Positions 1 to 8,348 of a stretch of DNA of 53,749 nt are shown here, in pieces. The notes beneath the pieces were generated by a model, which had not been told where the DNA came from, ran no database searches, and saw nothing but the letters and a program-made list of their open reading frames with translations. Numbering within the stretch: position 1 is the stretch's first letter; the number at the start of each line of letters is the position of its first letter. A program made the translations under genes and the position numbers. The DNA is from Schlegelella_A sp036496385 (GTDB lineage Bacteria > Pseudomonadota > Gammaproteobacteria > Burkholderiales > Burkholderiaceae_C). Location of the stretch: the NCBI GenBank assembly GCA_036496385.1, contig DASXLD010000016.1, positions 1 to 53,749 of the forward strand, written 5' to 3'.

Positions 1-753
1 GCGGCGCTGCTGCGCCGCGTCCTCGCCCGCAGCGAGCAGGCCGCGATGCTGCAGATAGCGCAGGAAGCGCGCCTGGTAGATCGCGTTGATCGGGCCGATC
101 CCCATCGAGCCGGTCGGGAACTGCCAGAAGTCGGGCATCAGCTGCGGGTGCGGGTACGACGTCAGGCCGCGGGCGCCGTGCGCCGGTGCGACCAGCTCGC
201 GCCGATAGTGCCCGAGATCGTCGGCCGACAGGCGGCCTTCGAGGAAGGCGCGCGCGTACACGCCGGGTGCCGAATGCGGCTGGAAGAAGACGAGGTCGCC
301 GAGCTGTCCGGTGCGATCGTCGCGGGCGCGGAAGAAGTGGTTGAAGCCGACCTCGAACAGGTCGGCCGCCGATGCGTAGCTCGCGATGTGGCCGCCGAGC
401 TCGGCCGAGCCACCGCTCTCGGCGCGGTTGGCGCGCATCACCATCGCCAGTGCGTTCCAGCGCATCAGCGCGGCGAGCCGCTGCTCGAGCGCGAGGTCAC
501 CGGGAAACGGCGGCTGGTCCTCGAGCGCGATCGTGTTGACGTACGGCGTGATCAGCGACGGCTGCCAGTGCACGCGATGCCGCCGCGCATGGGCGAGCAG
601 GGCATCGAGCAGGTAGCGGGCGCGCGCGGGTCCGTGCGCGGCCGTCAACGCGTCGAGCGCCTCGCACCACTCGGCGGTCTCGGCGGGGTCGGGGTCGACG
701 CCGGCGCGCTCGAGCGCCGTCAACAGGCCGCGCGGAAGGGAGAGATCGGTCAT
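1..753 (-). CDS. aceE: Pyruvate dehydrogenase E1 component, N-terminal part (cut by window edge)
   Basis: The 251 codons seen are the N-terminus of the homodimeric, thiamine-diphosphate-dependent E1 subunit of the pyruvate dehydrogenase complex, which decarboxylates pyruvate and acetylates E2. Family landmarks are the early WCEALDAL segment, the YVNTI stretch, RRHRVHWQP, the FNHFFRA and DLVFFQPHSAPGVYAR blocks (the H in QPHSAPG is the conserved active-site region) and the TGSMGIGPINAIYQARF block. The ATG at 753 gives the usual short N-terminus before the first helix. Only the first quarter of the usual ~890 residues lies inside the window. It stands 59 bp from the next gene on the same strand. 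Confidence 0.95.
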   Translation of the reverse strand, partial: MTDLSLPRGLLTALERAGVDPDPAETAEWCEALDALTAAHGPARARYLLDALLAHARRHRVHWQPSLITPYVNTIALEDQPPFPGDLALEQRLAALMRWNALAMVMRANRAESGGSAELGGHIASYASAADLFEVGFNHFFRARDDRTGQLGDLVFFQPHSAPGVYARAFLEGRLSADDLGHYRRELVAPAHGARGLTSYPHPQLMPDFWQFPTGSMGIGPINAIYQARFLRYLQHRGLLAAGEDAAQQRR

Positions 754-812
754 TGCGATCATTCTGCCGTCGAAGCGGCCCTCCACGCTTGCTGCGCCGG
801 CGGCCGAGCGGC

Positions 813-1379
813 TCAGCGCGGCGGCGGCCGCGCGACGGCGTACGGCGGCTTGCCATCGGTGCCGACCATCAGCTCGTTGATCACCGCTTCGACGTCGTCG
901 ATCAGCCGCACCTCCGATTCGAGCGCCCGTGCCTGCTCGGCGCTGGCGACGCAGCCCTTCAGATAGACCCAGCGCCGCTGGCCGAGCACCCAGATCGTCG
1001 AGTTCGCGAAGCGCTCGTCGAGCTGGATGAAGCGAACGACGCGGGGCGCGATCTCCTTGTCATAGAGGTAGGCGTTGGGCAGGCGGCAGCGTCCGTGGTA
1101 GTAGCAGGTCGTCCCTCTCTCGGCGCGACCGTGCGACTGGGCGCGCGCCTCGGCGGCAGTGACGAGCGGCGGCTCGGCGGGCGGGCACGCTGCGATGGCG
1201 TGCGTCGCCGGCAGGAACGGGTCGTCGAAGGCGTTGGTTCGCGGCTCTTCGCCTTGCGCGAGCGCGGCCGACGATGCGAGCAAGGTGGCGATCACGGTAG
1301 CAGCGCGGGCGCCGCGACGCCGCAGCGCGACGACCGATCGCGAGGGCGTGCGGTGCGTCGTGGTCCGGTCATCCCGCAT
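813..1379 (-). CDS. Secreted BON-domain protein
   Basis: A 188-residue protein. The N-terminus has several arginines and then a hydrophobic stretch ending in an ALAQ-type signal peptidase site, so it is probably periplasmic. After a Pro-rich linker comes a Cys-containing segment (TCYYHGRC) and a C-terminal BON-like domain of about 75 residues. That domain includes STIWVLGQRRWVYLKGCV and DDVEAVINEL, with the usual BON pattern of a strand, a hydrophobic Gly turn and a final helix. BON domains bind membranes or periplasmic partners. The first ATG (1406) would overlap the upstream amidohydrolase stop; the ATG at 1379 avoids this and gives a better signal peptide. The exact role is unknown. Confidence 0.72.
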   Translation of the reverse strand: MRDDRTTTHRTPSRSVVALRRRGARAATVIATLLASSAALAQGEEPRTNAFDDPFLPATHAIAACPPAEPPLVTAAEARAQSHGRAERGTTCYYHGRCRLPNAYLYDKEIAPRVVRFIQLDERFANSTIWVLGQRRWVYLKGCVASAEQARALESEVRLIDDVEAVINELMVGTDGKPPYAVARPPPR

Positions 1380-1395
1380 GTCGATCCGTTGTCCG

Positions 1396-3081
1396 TCAGC
1401 CGACAAAGCGCATCAGCAACTCGCCGGCGAGCGGCGGCTGCGCGACCAGGCCGTCAGCGTCGGCGACCTGTTCGCCGTTGACCCAGACGCCCTGGACACC
1501 GAGCGCATCGGTCGTCAGGCGTGCCGCGCCCGCCGGGAGGTCGCGCACGCGCCGCTTCGGTCCGCGGCCGACCGTCTTCGGGTCGAACAGCATCAGGTCG
1601 GCGGCGTCGCCGGCGCGGATCCGGCCGCGCTCGGCGAGCCCGAGCACGTCGGCGGGATGCGAGGTCAGCCGGCGCACCGCCTCGGCGAGCGGCATCGCGC
1701 CGAGCTCGCGCGACCAGTGGCCGAGCAGGTGCAGGCCAAAGCCCGCGTCGTTGAAGAACGTGAGATGCGCGCCGGCGTCGCTCAGGCTGACGATGCTGTG
1801 CGGGTGGTTGAGCATGCGGCCGACTGCGTCCTCGTCGCTGTTCAGCAGCTGCGCCGTGAAGATCGTCGCCAGGTCTTCGTCGAGCGCGAGGTCGATCATC
1901 GTGTCGAGCGGATCGCGGCCGGTGGCCGCGGCGATCTCGCCGATCGAGCGCTGCTCGAGGAGCGCATTGGCGGCGCGCACTGTCTCGACGACGTGCACCT
2001 TGTCCCACTCGCCGTTGAAGAGTCGAAACGTCGTCGGCGTCGCCAGCTCGGCACGAACGCCGGCGCGAAACTGCGGGTCGGCGAGCACCGCGCGGAGCGC
2101 CTCGCCGTCTTTGCCGAGCGCCGGCCGCCAGCTGGCGAGGCCCTCGACCGGATACGGCGAGGCGAGCGTGAAGTCCATCGTCAGCGGGCAGCACGAGACC
2201 TGGCCGAGCAGGCGATGGCCGCGCCCGTTGGCGGCGGCGATCGCGTCGAGGTCGTCGAACACGGCACGCGGCGCGACGCCGTTGTGCAGCAGCGCCGCGA
2301 CCATCACCGGCCGGCCGCCCTGCGCCGCCAGCGACTCGAGCAACGACATCTTCGTGTGCGCGCCCTTGGTCAGCATGTAGACGCCGCGGCCGCCTTCGCC
2401 CATCGCTTCGACCAGCGCCGCCATCTCGGCGTCGCTCGCCAGCCGCGACGGCATCGGCAGGCCGCCGGCGCCGTTGTGGGCCGGGCTCGTGCTGCTCGCG
2501 AAGCCGACCGCGCCGTGCGCCATCGCATCGCGCACGACGTCCTGCATGCGCGCGATCTCGTCCGTCGTCGCCTCGCGCTTCGCCGCGTCGGCGCCGAGCA
2601 CCCAGGTGCGCACCGACGAGTGGCCGACGTAGGCGGCGACGTTGACGACGGAGCCCTTCTCGCGCAGCTGGGCGAGGTACTCGGGGAAGGTCTCGAAGCG
2701 CCAGTCGATGCCGGCGCGCAAGGCGTCGAGCGACATGCCTTCGACCTGCGTCAGGTTCTGCATCGTCCGCTCGCGGTCGGCCTCGCGGCAAGGCGCGATC
2801 GTGAAGCCGCAGTTGCCGATCACCGCCGTCGTCACGCCGAGCGCGGGCGACGGCGCGAGCGTCGGGTCCCAGGTGATCTGGGCGTCGAAGTGGGTGTGGC
2901 TGTCGACGATGCCGGGCATCAGCGCGAGGCCGTCGGCAGCGACCGTTCTCGCCGCGTCGACGGCGCCGAGCGACGGCGCGACCGCGGCGATGCGGCCGCC
3001 GGCGACCGCGACGTCGCCGCGGAACGGCTCGCTGCCCGTGCCGTCGACGACGAGCGCGTCGCGAAAGACGAGGTCGATCAC
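1396..3081 (-). CDS. Amidohydrolase family protein, N-acyl-D-amino-acid deacylase-like
   Basis: A 561-residue metal-dependent hydrolase. It starts with the amidohydrolase small beta-domain (FRDALVVDGTGSEPFRG), then the metal-binding HTHFDAQ motif after MPGIVDS, a GNCGFTIAP segment typical of D-aminoacylases, a conserved GHSSVR, and late SLSDAGAH and LTSHPADVLGL elements with the C-terminal GDAADLMLFDP strand. Related enzymes remove acyl groups from N-acyl-D-amino acids, but close homologues are often only called amidohydrolase. The start is a GTG at 3081 that overlaps the stop of the upstream SAF-domain gene (GTGA), so the two are translationally coupled. Its place after a dioxygenase and a dehydrogenase suggests a shared catabolic substrate, which I cannot name. 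Confidence 0.85.
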   Translation of the reverse strand: MIDLVFRDALVVDGTGSEPFRGDVAVAGGRIAAVAPSLGAVDAARTVAADGLALMPGIVDSHTHFDAQITWDPTLAPSPALGVTTAVIGNCGFTIAPCREADRERTMQNLTQVEGMSLDALRAGIDWRFETFPEYLAQLREKGSVVNVAAYVGHSSVRTWVLGADAAKREATTDEIARMQDVVRDAMAHGAVGFASSTSPAHNGAGGLPMPSRLASDAEMAALVEAMGEGGRGVYMLTKGAHTKMSLLESLAAQGGRPVMVAALLHNGVAPRAVFDDLDAIAAANGRGHRLLGQVSCCPLTMDFTLASPYPVEGLASWRPALGKDGEALRAVLADPQFRAGVRAELATPTTFRLFNGEWDKVHVVETVRAANALLEQRSIGEIAAATGRDPLDTMIDLALDEDLATIFTAQLLNSDEDAVGRMLNHPHSIVSLSDAGAHLTFFNDAGFGLHLLGHWSRELGAMPLAEAVRRLTSHPADVLGLAERGRIRAGDAADLMLFDPKTVGRGPKRRVRDLPAGAARLTTDALGVQGVWVNGEQVADADGLVAQPPLAGELLMRFVG

Positions 3082-4436
3082 GCCGTCTTCAGGACTGGGG
3101 CCGCGAACAACGCTTCCATCTCGCGCCGCAGCCGGTACGCCGGCGTGGCAGTGTCCACCGCGACGTCGCTCCAGACCAGGCTCTGGCCCTTGGCAACCGG
3201 CCGCGTAAGCTTGACCTCGTGCGCGAGGCCGAGCGGCAGGCCGCCGATGCGGATCGACTTCTCTGCCGGCAGGAGCCTGCCCCAGACGGTGTAGCCGCCT
3301 TCGCCGTCGAGCGTTTCGCCCGGTTTCAGGTCGCGCTTGGCGGTCGCGACGACGTCGGCGTTCCAGCACGTGGCAACGCCGGTCGCCTCGCCGCGCAGCG
3401 CGACGCTCGCGACCGAGACGCCGACCTCGAGGCCGATCAGGTGCCAGCGCTTGTAGAGCGTGAAGTAGCGGCCGCTCGGGTCGGTGTGGGCGTTGTATTC
3501 CTCGAAGCAGTTGCGGATGTAGTCGGTCTCGCCTTCGACCGTGACCCAGACTCCCATGCGGATGTCGTACGGAATCTGGCGGCCGTTCGCCTCGAGCGAC
3601 GAGATGACCTCGACCATGCCCTTTCTTTCGAGCACGCCGCCTTCGCTGATCGGCCGGGTGACGAACGGGATGTCCTCGACGCTCGCGGGCGGATAGAGCA
3701 GCCCGTTGCTCGGCACCGTGAGGCCGGTCGCGTTGGCGACCGCAGTCGATTCGATCGATGGCTTCGAGCCGTCGAGGAAACTGTTGAACATCTTCGGGTT
3801 GAGGCCGCCGCGCTCGGCCTGCTCGGGCGTCAGGCCGTAGTTGCCCCAGACGGTGTCGGGAGTCGACTCGCAGAAGTGCGGCAGCCACTTGTGGCCGCGC
3901 CCGGCGGCGGTGACCGGAAAGCCGCAGGTGCGCGCCCAGTCGACGAGATCGCAGATGAGCGCCGGCTGGTCGCCGAAGGCGAGCGAGTAGACGACTCCGG
4001 CGTCGGCCGCGCGCCGGGCGAGCAGCGGGCCGCAGAACGCGTCGGCCTCGACCGTGACGTTGACGACGTGCTTGCCGTTCGCGAACGCCGCCAGGCAGTG
4101 CTCGACCGCCGCGACCGGCGCGCCCGTGCACTCGACGACGACGTCGATCGCCGGATGCGCGACGAGCGCGCGCCAGTCGTCGCCGATGTACGTCGCGCCG
4201 GTCGCGAGCGCGTCGGCGATGCTCGTCGCGCGCGTGCGGCCGTCGCTCCAGCCGACGCGGGCGAGGTTTCTGCGCGCCGCGTCGGGCGCGACGTCGGCGA
4301 TCGCGACGAGGTGGACCCCGGGCGTGCGCGGCACCTGTGCCAGGTACATCGAGCCGAACTTGCCGGCGCCGATCAGGCCGATCCGGATCGGCTTCATCTC
4401 CGCGGCGCGCCGTTGCAGCTGTGCGTGCAGGCTCAT
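3078..4436 (-). CDS. NAD(P)-dependent dehydrogenase with C-terminal SAF domain
   Basis: A 452-residue protein. It begins with a Rossmann fold (IGLIGAGKFGSMYLAQ), followed by the homoserine-dehydrogenase-like segments VVECTGAPVAAVEH and NGKHVVNVTVEADAFCGP, and ends with a SAF-type domain (AKRDLKPGETLDGEGGYTVWGRL). This architecture is known from oxidoreductases of sugar-acid and aldonate pathways such as D-apionate oxidoisomerase (ApnO), and from many unassigned relatives. The alternative start is the ATG at 4394 (MKPIRIGLIGAG), which would remove the 14 residues before the Rossmann strand. It sits 13 bp after the PhyH gene and overlaps the amidohydrolase gene, so the three are probably one operon. 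Confidence 0.85.
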   Translation of the reverse strand: MSLHAQLQRRAAEMKPIRIGLIGAGKFGSMYLAQVPRTPGVHLVAIADVAPDAARRNLARVGWSDGRTRATSIADALATGATYIGDDWRALVAHPAIDVVVECTGAPVAAVEHCLAAFANGKHVVNVTVEADAFCGPLLARRAADAGVVYSLAFGDQPALICDLVDWARTCGFPVTAAGRGHKWLPHFCESTPDTVWGNYGLTPEQAERGGLNPKMFNSFLDGSKPSIESTAVANATGLTVPSNGLLYPPASVEDIPFVTRPISEGGVLERKGMVEVISSLEANGRQIPYDIRMGVWVTVEGETDYIRNCFEEYNAHTDPSGRYFTLYKRWHLIGLEVGVSVASVALRGEATGVATCWNADVVATAKRDLKPGETLDGEGGYTVWGRLLPAEKSIRIGGLPLGLAHEVKLTRPVAKGQSLVWSDVAVDTATPAYRLRREMEALFAAPVLKTA

Positions 4437-4449
4437 GGCAGCGCCCGCC

Positions 4450-5322
4450 TCACGCCGCGAGCGGCAACGGGTCGCTCGACGTCTCGAGCGCGCTTGCCGG
4501 CATGCCGTCCAGCCACGGCAGCTCGACCGCGCAGGGCTTCAGCAGGCAGTCGTCCGGCAGGCAGTCGATCGGCGTGAAGTCGCGGTGGGCGATGTACTCC
4601 GGGCGCTTGAAGCGGCGGATGTGATTGCTGACCGCGCACAGGCTGAGATAGACGCTGACGCGATCCCACGGCGAGAGGTTCGACCCCGAGGCGTGCACCA
4701 GGCAGCCGTGGAACAGGATCATCGAGCCGGCCGGACCGTGCGGCGAGACGATGCCGCCGTTCTTGCCGCCGGCACGGTCGATGAGCTTGGCGATCAGTTC
4801 GTTGTCGATCGTCCAGAGCGGATAGCTCGTCGTCGTCACATCGTGGCTGGCGTCGATCACGCCGCGCTTGTGGCTGCCCGGGATGAACATCAGCGGACCG
4901 TTGAACGCGTTGACGTCGTCGAGGAAGATGGCGACGTTCATCGCCCGCTCGGCGGGCATCAGGTCGTCGTTCTTCCAGGTGCCGTAGTCCTGGTGCCATT
5001 GCCAGACGTCGCCGTCGAACGCAGCCTTGCCGTTGATCTTGAACTGGTGCATGTAGAGCGCTTCGCCGATCAGCTCCTGCACCGGCCCGACCATCCGCGG
5101 ATGGCGCGCGAGCCTCGCGAACGGCTCGCTGTAGAGATGGGCGGCGAAGTTCGTCCGCACCGCGTCCTTGCCTTTCTCGCGTACGTTGTAGACCTCGCGA
5201 CGGCGGTAGAGCCCGGGAACGGCGTCGATCAGCGTCTGGGTCTCCTCGCGGCTGAAGAGGGCGGGGAAAAACAGGAAGCCGTCGCGCTCGAAGGCGGCGA
5301 GCTGGTCGGCAGTGAGCTTCAT
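4450..5322 (-). CDS. Phytanoyl-CoA dioxygenase (PhyH) family Fe(II)/2-oxoglutarate oxygenase
   Basis: A 290-residue member of the PhyH family, related to ectoine hydroxylases and other small-molecule hydroxylases. The facial triad is visible: H110 and D112 in WQWHQDYGTW and the distal H210 in LVHASGSN. The N-terminal LTADQLAAFERDGFLFFPALFS and the central FIPGSHKRG are also typical. The enzyme would hydroxylate an organic acid or amino-acid derivative using O2 and 2-oxoglutarate in the cytoplasm. The ATG at 5322 is the only start that begins directly with the family N-terminus. It is the first enzyme of a run with the SAF-domain dehydrogenase and the amidohydrolase, and an AEC carrier precedes it by 56 bp. 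Substrate unknown. Confidence 0.9.
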   Translation of the reverse strand: MKLTADQLAAFERDGFLFFPALFSREETQTLIDAVPGLYRRREVYNVREKGKDAVRTNFAAHLYSEPFARLARHPRMVGPVQELIGEALYMHQFKINGKAAFDGDVWQWHQDYGTWKNDDLMPAERAMNVAIFLDDVNAFNGPLMFIPGSHKRGVIDASHDVTTTSYPLWTIDNELIAKLIDRAGGKNGGIVSPHGPAGSMILFHGCLVHASGSNLSPWDRVSVYLSLCAVSNHIRRFKRPEYIAHRDFTPIDCLPDDCLLKPCAVELPWLDGMPASALETSSDPLPLAA

Positions 5323-5378
5323 GGCAGGACCCTTGTCGACGATGCGAAAGCCAGAATACGACGGTAGCTCGCCCCGGT

Positions 5379-6371
5379 CTAGACCGCCCGGCCAATGCCG
5401 AACAACCATGCCGCCGCCGAAAACGTGACGAACGCGAGCGCGGTCGAGACCAGGATGATCCGGGCGATCCGGCCGTTGTCGGCGCCGTAGCGCTCGGCAA
5501 GCACCGAGACGTTGCTCGCGCTCGGCAGCGCCGCGGTGAGCGTGAGCACTGTCAGCGTGAATGACGTGAGCGGCGCGCCGAGGGCGCGCGCGGCGCTGCC
5601 CAGCGCGAAGACGAGCAGCGGGTGCACGACCAGCTTGATCAGCGCCACCGGCACCGTGCGGGCGAGCGGCGTCCGCGTGTGGACGTGCTCGCCGGCGCGC
5701 CAGAGCACGGCGCCGATCGTGAACAGCGCGACCGGAGTCGCCGAGTCGCCGAGCATGCGGACGATCTGCGCGATCGGCCCGGGCAGCTCGCGCCCGCTTG
5801 CCGCGAACAGCGCGCCGATCGCGATCGCCCACGGCAGCGGATTGGTCAGCGCGCCGCGCAGCGAGAGCGCCGCCGCCTGCAGCAGCGAGCGGTCCTCGAC
5901 GCCGGCGCGGTGGGCACGCGACTGCGCGAGCGCAAGACAGATCGTGCTGGTGACGACGAGGTCGACGACGATGGCGCCGATCACCGGCCCCGCCGCCGCC
6001 TCGCCGAGCAGCGCGACGAGGAGCGGCACGCCCATGAAGCCGGCGTTGGGGAATGCGGCGACGAGCGCGCCGAGCGCGGCGTCGCGCAGGTCGACGCCGC
6101 TCTTGCCCGGGCGTTGCAGCGTCACCGTGATCGTCAGGGCGACGATGGCAAGCGCCGCGGCGAGATAGACGGCGAGCTGCACCGGATCGGCGAGGCGGTC
6201 GAAGGGCAGGCTCGAGCCGAAGCGAAAGAGCAGGCACGGCAGGGCGAAGAACAGCACGTAGCCGTTCAATCCCGGGATGGCGCTCGCCGGCAGCCAGTGC
6301 AGGCGAGCCGCGACCCAGCCGAGCAGGACCAGGCCGAAGAACGGGATCGTCACCGCAAGGATGGCTTGCAT
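5379..6371 (-). CDS. AEC family transporter (auxin efflux carrier type)
   Basis: A roughly 330-residue inner-membrane protein with about ten hydrophobic segments, the conserved N-terminal TIPFFGLVLLGWVAA helix, the NGYVLFFALPCLLF segment and a FPNAGFMGVPLL motif. The last is characteristic of the AEC/malonate efflux family. Members move organic acids or amphipathic anions. I prefer the ATG at 6371 because it starts directly with the first membrane helix; an ATG 18 bases further upstream is possible. The gene precedes the PhyH, SAF-dehydrogenase and amidohydrolase genes on the same strand, so it may import or export their substrate (inference). A 12-bp palindrome around GGTCTAGACC overlaps its stop codon. 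Confidence 0.88.
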   Translation of the reverse strand: MQAILAVTIPFFGLVLLGWVAARLHWLPASAIPGLNGYVLFFALPCLLFRFGSSLPFDRLADPVQLAVYLAAALAIVALTITVTLQRPGKSGVDLRDAALGALVAAFPNAGFMGVPLLVALLGEAAAGPVIGAIVVDLVVTSTICLALAQSRAHRAGVEDRSLLQAAALSLRGALTNPLPWAIAIGALFAASGRELPGPIAQIVRMLGDSATPVALFTIGAVLWRAGEHVHTRTPLARTVPVALIKLVVHPLLVFALGSAARALGAPLTSFTLTVLTLTAALPSASNVSVLAERYGADNGRIARIILVSTALAFVTFSAAAWLFGIGRAV

Positions 6372-6472
6372 GGACGGCCAGTATTGCAAGAGCAGGGGGC
6401 GGCGGTGCGGGGCGGGCGCAGGTCCGCCGCGGGTCGCGTAAGCTTGTCGTCTTTTCGCAGCCCGGCTTGCCC

Positions 6473-8335
6473 ATGTCAGCCTCCTCTCCCGGCCCGGCGC
6501 GCCGGTTCTTCCGCGGTCTCTGGCGCGTCGTCGACGTCAGCCGACGCGTCGTCTTCAACCTGCTGTTCCTGCTGATCCTCGCCCTCGTCGTCGTCGCGCT
6601 GGTCAGGACCGGGCCGACGCCGCTCGCCGACAAGACCGCGCTCGTGCTGCGCATCGACGGCACCATCGGCGAGCAGAAGACGGGCACGCTGCGCTCGACG
6701 GCGCTCGACCAGGTGCGCGGCGAGGCGCTGCAGAAAGTGCAGCTGCGCGACGTCCTCGCTGCGCTCGAAGCGGCTGCCATCGATCCGAGGATCTCGAGCC
6801 TCGTCGTCGTCCTCGACGAGCTGCGTCCGACCGGCTTTTCGACGCTGCGCGAGGTTGCCGCTGCGATCGACCGCTTCAAGGCGAGCGGCAAGAAGGTCGT
6901 CGCCTGGGGGTCGGGCTACGACCAGCGCCAGTACTACGTCGCCGCGCACGCCGACGAGGTCTACCTGCACCCGCTTGGCATGGTCTACATCGCCGGCTTC
7001 GGGAGCCTGCGCAACTACTACAAGGATGCGCTCGACAAGCTCGGCGTCACCGTCAACGTGATGCGCGTCGGCACCTTCAAGAGCGCGGTCGAGCCGTTCA
7101 TCGCCAACGAGCCGTCGCAGCCCGCGCTCGAGGCCGACAAGCTGCTCTACGGCGATCTCTGGCAGACCTATCTCACTGGCGTCGAGAAGGAGAGGAAGCT
7201 CGCCCCGGGAACGATCGCGCGCGCCATCGACGAAGCGCCGCAGCGCCTCGCCGCCGCCGGCGGCGACGCGGCCAAGCTCGCACTCGCCGAGAAGCTCGTC
7301 GACGCACTGAAGACGCGCGACGAGCTGCGGGCGCTGATGATCGAGCGCGGCGCCAAGGACGACGACGAGAACACGTTTCGCCAGATCTCCTTCGACGACT
7401 ACCTCGGCCACGTCAAGCCGCGCCTGACCGGCGACGCGATCGGTGTCGTCGTCGCCGAAGGCGAGATCGTCGACGGCGAGGCGCCGGCAGGAACGGTCGG
7501 TGGCCTCTCGACCGCGAACCTGATCCGCAAGGCGCGCGACAACAAGGACGTCAAGGCGATCGTCCTGCGCGTCGATTCGCCGGGTGGCAGCGTGTTCGGC
7601 TCCGAGCTCGTCCGTCGCGAGCTCGAGGTCACGCGCGCCGCCGGCAAGCCCGTCGTCGTCTCGATGGGCAACGTCGCGGCGTCGGGCGGCTACTGGATCT
7701 CGACCGCGTCCGACGAGATCGTCGCCGACGCAGCGACGATCACCGGCTCGATCGGCGTCTTCGCGCTGCTGCCGAGCGCCGACCAGACCTTCGCCAAGCT
7801 CGGCATCCACCCCGCCGGCGTCGGCACGACGTGGCTGCGCAACGCCGACGATCCCCGCCTGGCGCTCGATCCGCGCCTGCAACAGCTCGTGCAGGAGAGC
7901 GTCGACCATGTCTATCGCGACTTCACGACCAAGGTCGCGGCGGCGCGAAAGACCACCGCCGACAAGATCGACGCCGTCGCCCAGGGCCGCGTCTGGACCG
8001 GGACGCAGGCCAAGGAGCGCGGCCTGGTCGACAGCGTCGGCATGTTCGGCGACGCGCTGCGCTCGGCCGCCAGGCGCGCCAACCTCGGCGACAAGCCGCG
8101 CGTCGTCTACATCGAGCGCGAGCCGGGCCGGTTCGCCCAGCTCGTCTCGATGCTCAGCAACCAGGTCGCGGCAGCGGTCGGTGCCGAGGTCGACGCCCGC
8201 ATCGGCGGCGCCGTCGGTGTCGCGCCCGCGGTGCTGCGCGGCGCCGCGCGCGATGTCGGCTGGGTGAGCGACATCGCCGAGCGGAGAAAGCCGTTCACTG
8301 CGATCGTGCACTGTCTTTGCGGCGCAGCGGATTGA
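6473..8335 (+). CDS. sppA: Signal peptide peptidase SppA, 67K type
   Basis: A 620-residue membrane-bound serine protease that degrades leftover signal peptides. It has an N-terminal transmembrane helix (VVFNLLFLLILALVVVALV) and two tandem S49 halves. The catalytic lysine is K203 in VGTFKSAVEPF of the first half and the nucleophile is S404 in NVAASGGYWIS of the second half, matching the Lys/Ser dyad of E. coli SppA. The domain linker and the DSPGGSVFGSELVRREL motif are present. The ATG at 6473 is chosen over a TTG six bases upstream. Its stop lies 13 bases before the proposed CTG start of the helicase gene, so the two may be cotranscribed. Confidence 0.95.
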   Translation: MSASSPGPARRFFRGLWRVVDVSRRVVFNLLFLLILALVVVALVRTGPTPLADKTALVLRIDGTIGEQKTGTLRSTALDQVRGEALQKVQLRDVLAALEAAAIDPRISSLVVVLDELRPTGFSTLREVAAAIDRFKASGKKVVAWGSGYDQRQYYVAAHADEVYLHPLGMVYIAGFGSLRNYYKDALDKLGVTVNVMRVGTFKSAVEPFIANEPSQPALEADKLLYGDLWQTYLTGVEKERKLAPGTIARAIDEAPQRLAAAGGDAAKLALAEKLVDALKTRDELRALMIERGAKDDDENTFRQISFDDYLGHVKPRLTGDAIGVVVAEGEIVDGEAPAGTVGGLSTANLIRKARDNKDVKAIVLRVDSPGGSVFGSELVRRELEVTRAAGKPVVVSMGNVAASGGYWISTASDEIVADAATITGSIGVFALLPSADQTFAKLGIHPAGVGTTWLRNADDPRLALDPRLQQLVQESVDHVYRDFTTKVAAARKTTADKIDAVAQGRVWTGTQAKERGLVDSVGMFGDALRSAARRANLGDKPRVVYIEREPGRFAQLVSMLSNQVAAAVGAEVDARIGGAVGVAPAVLRGAARDVGWVSDIAERRKPFTAIVHCLCGAAD

Positions 8336-8348
8336 AGGGTCGACGCCA

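Noticed and set aside
1159..3294. A plus-strand open frame of 711 codons
   Set aside because: It is the mirror of the amidohydrolase gene, with shadow-type composition.
5375..5386. 12-bp palindrome CGGTCTAGACCG
   Set aside because: It overlaps a stop codon, has no loop suited to a terminator and no second copy in the window; chance is sufficient.
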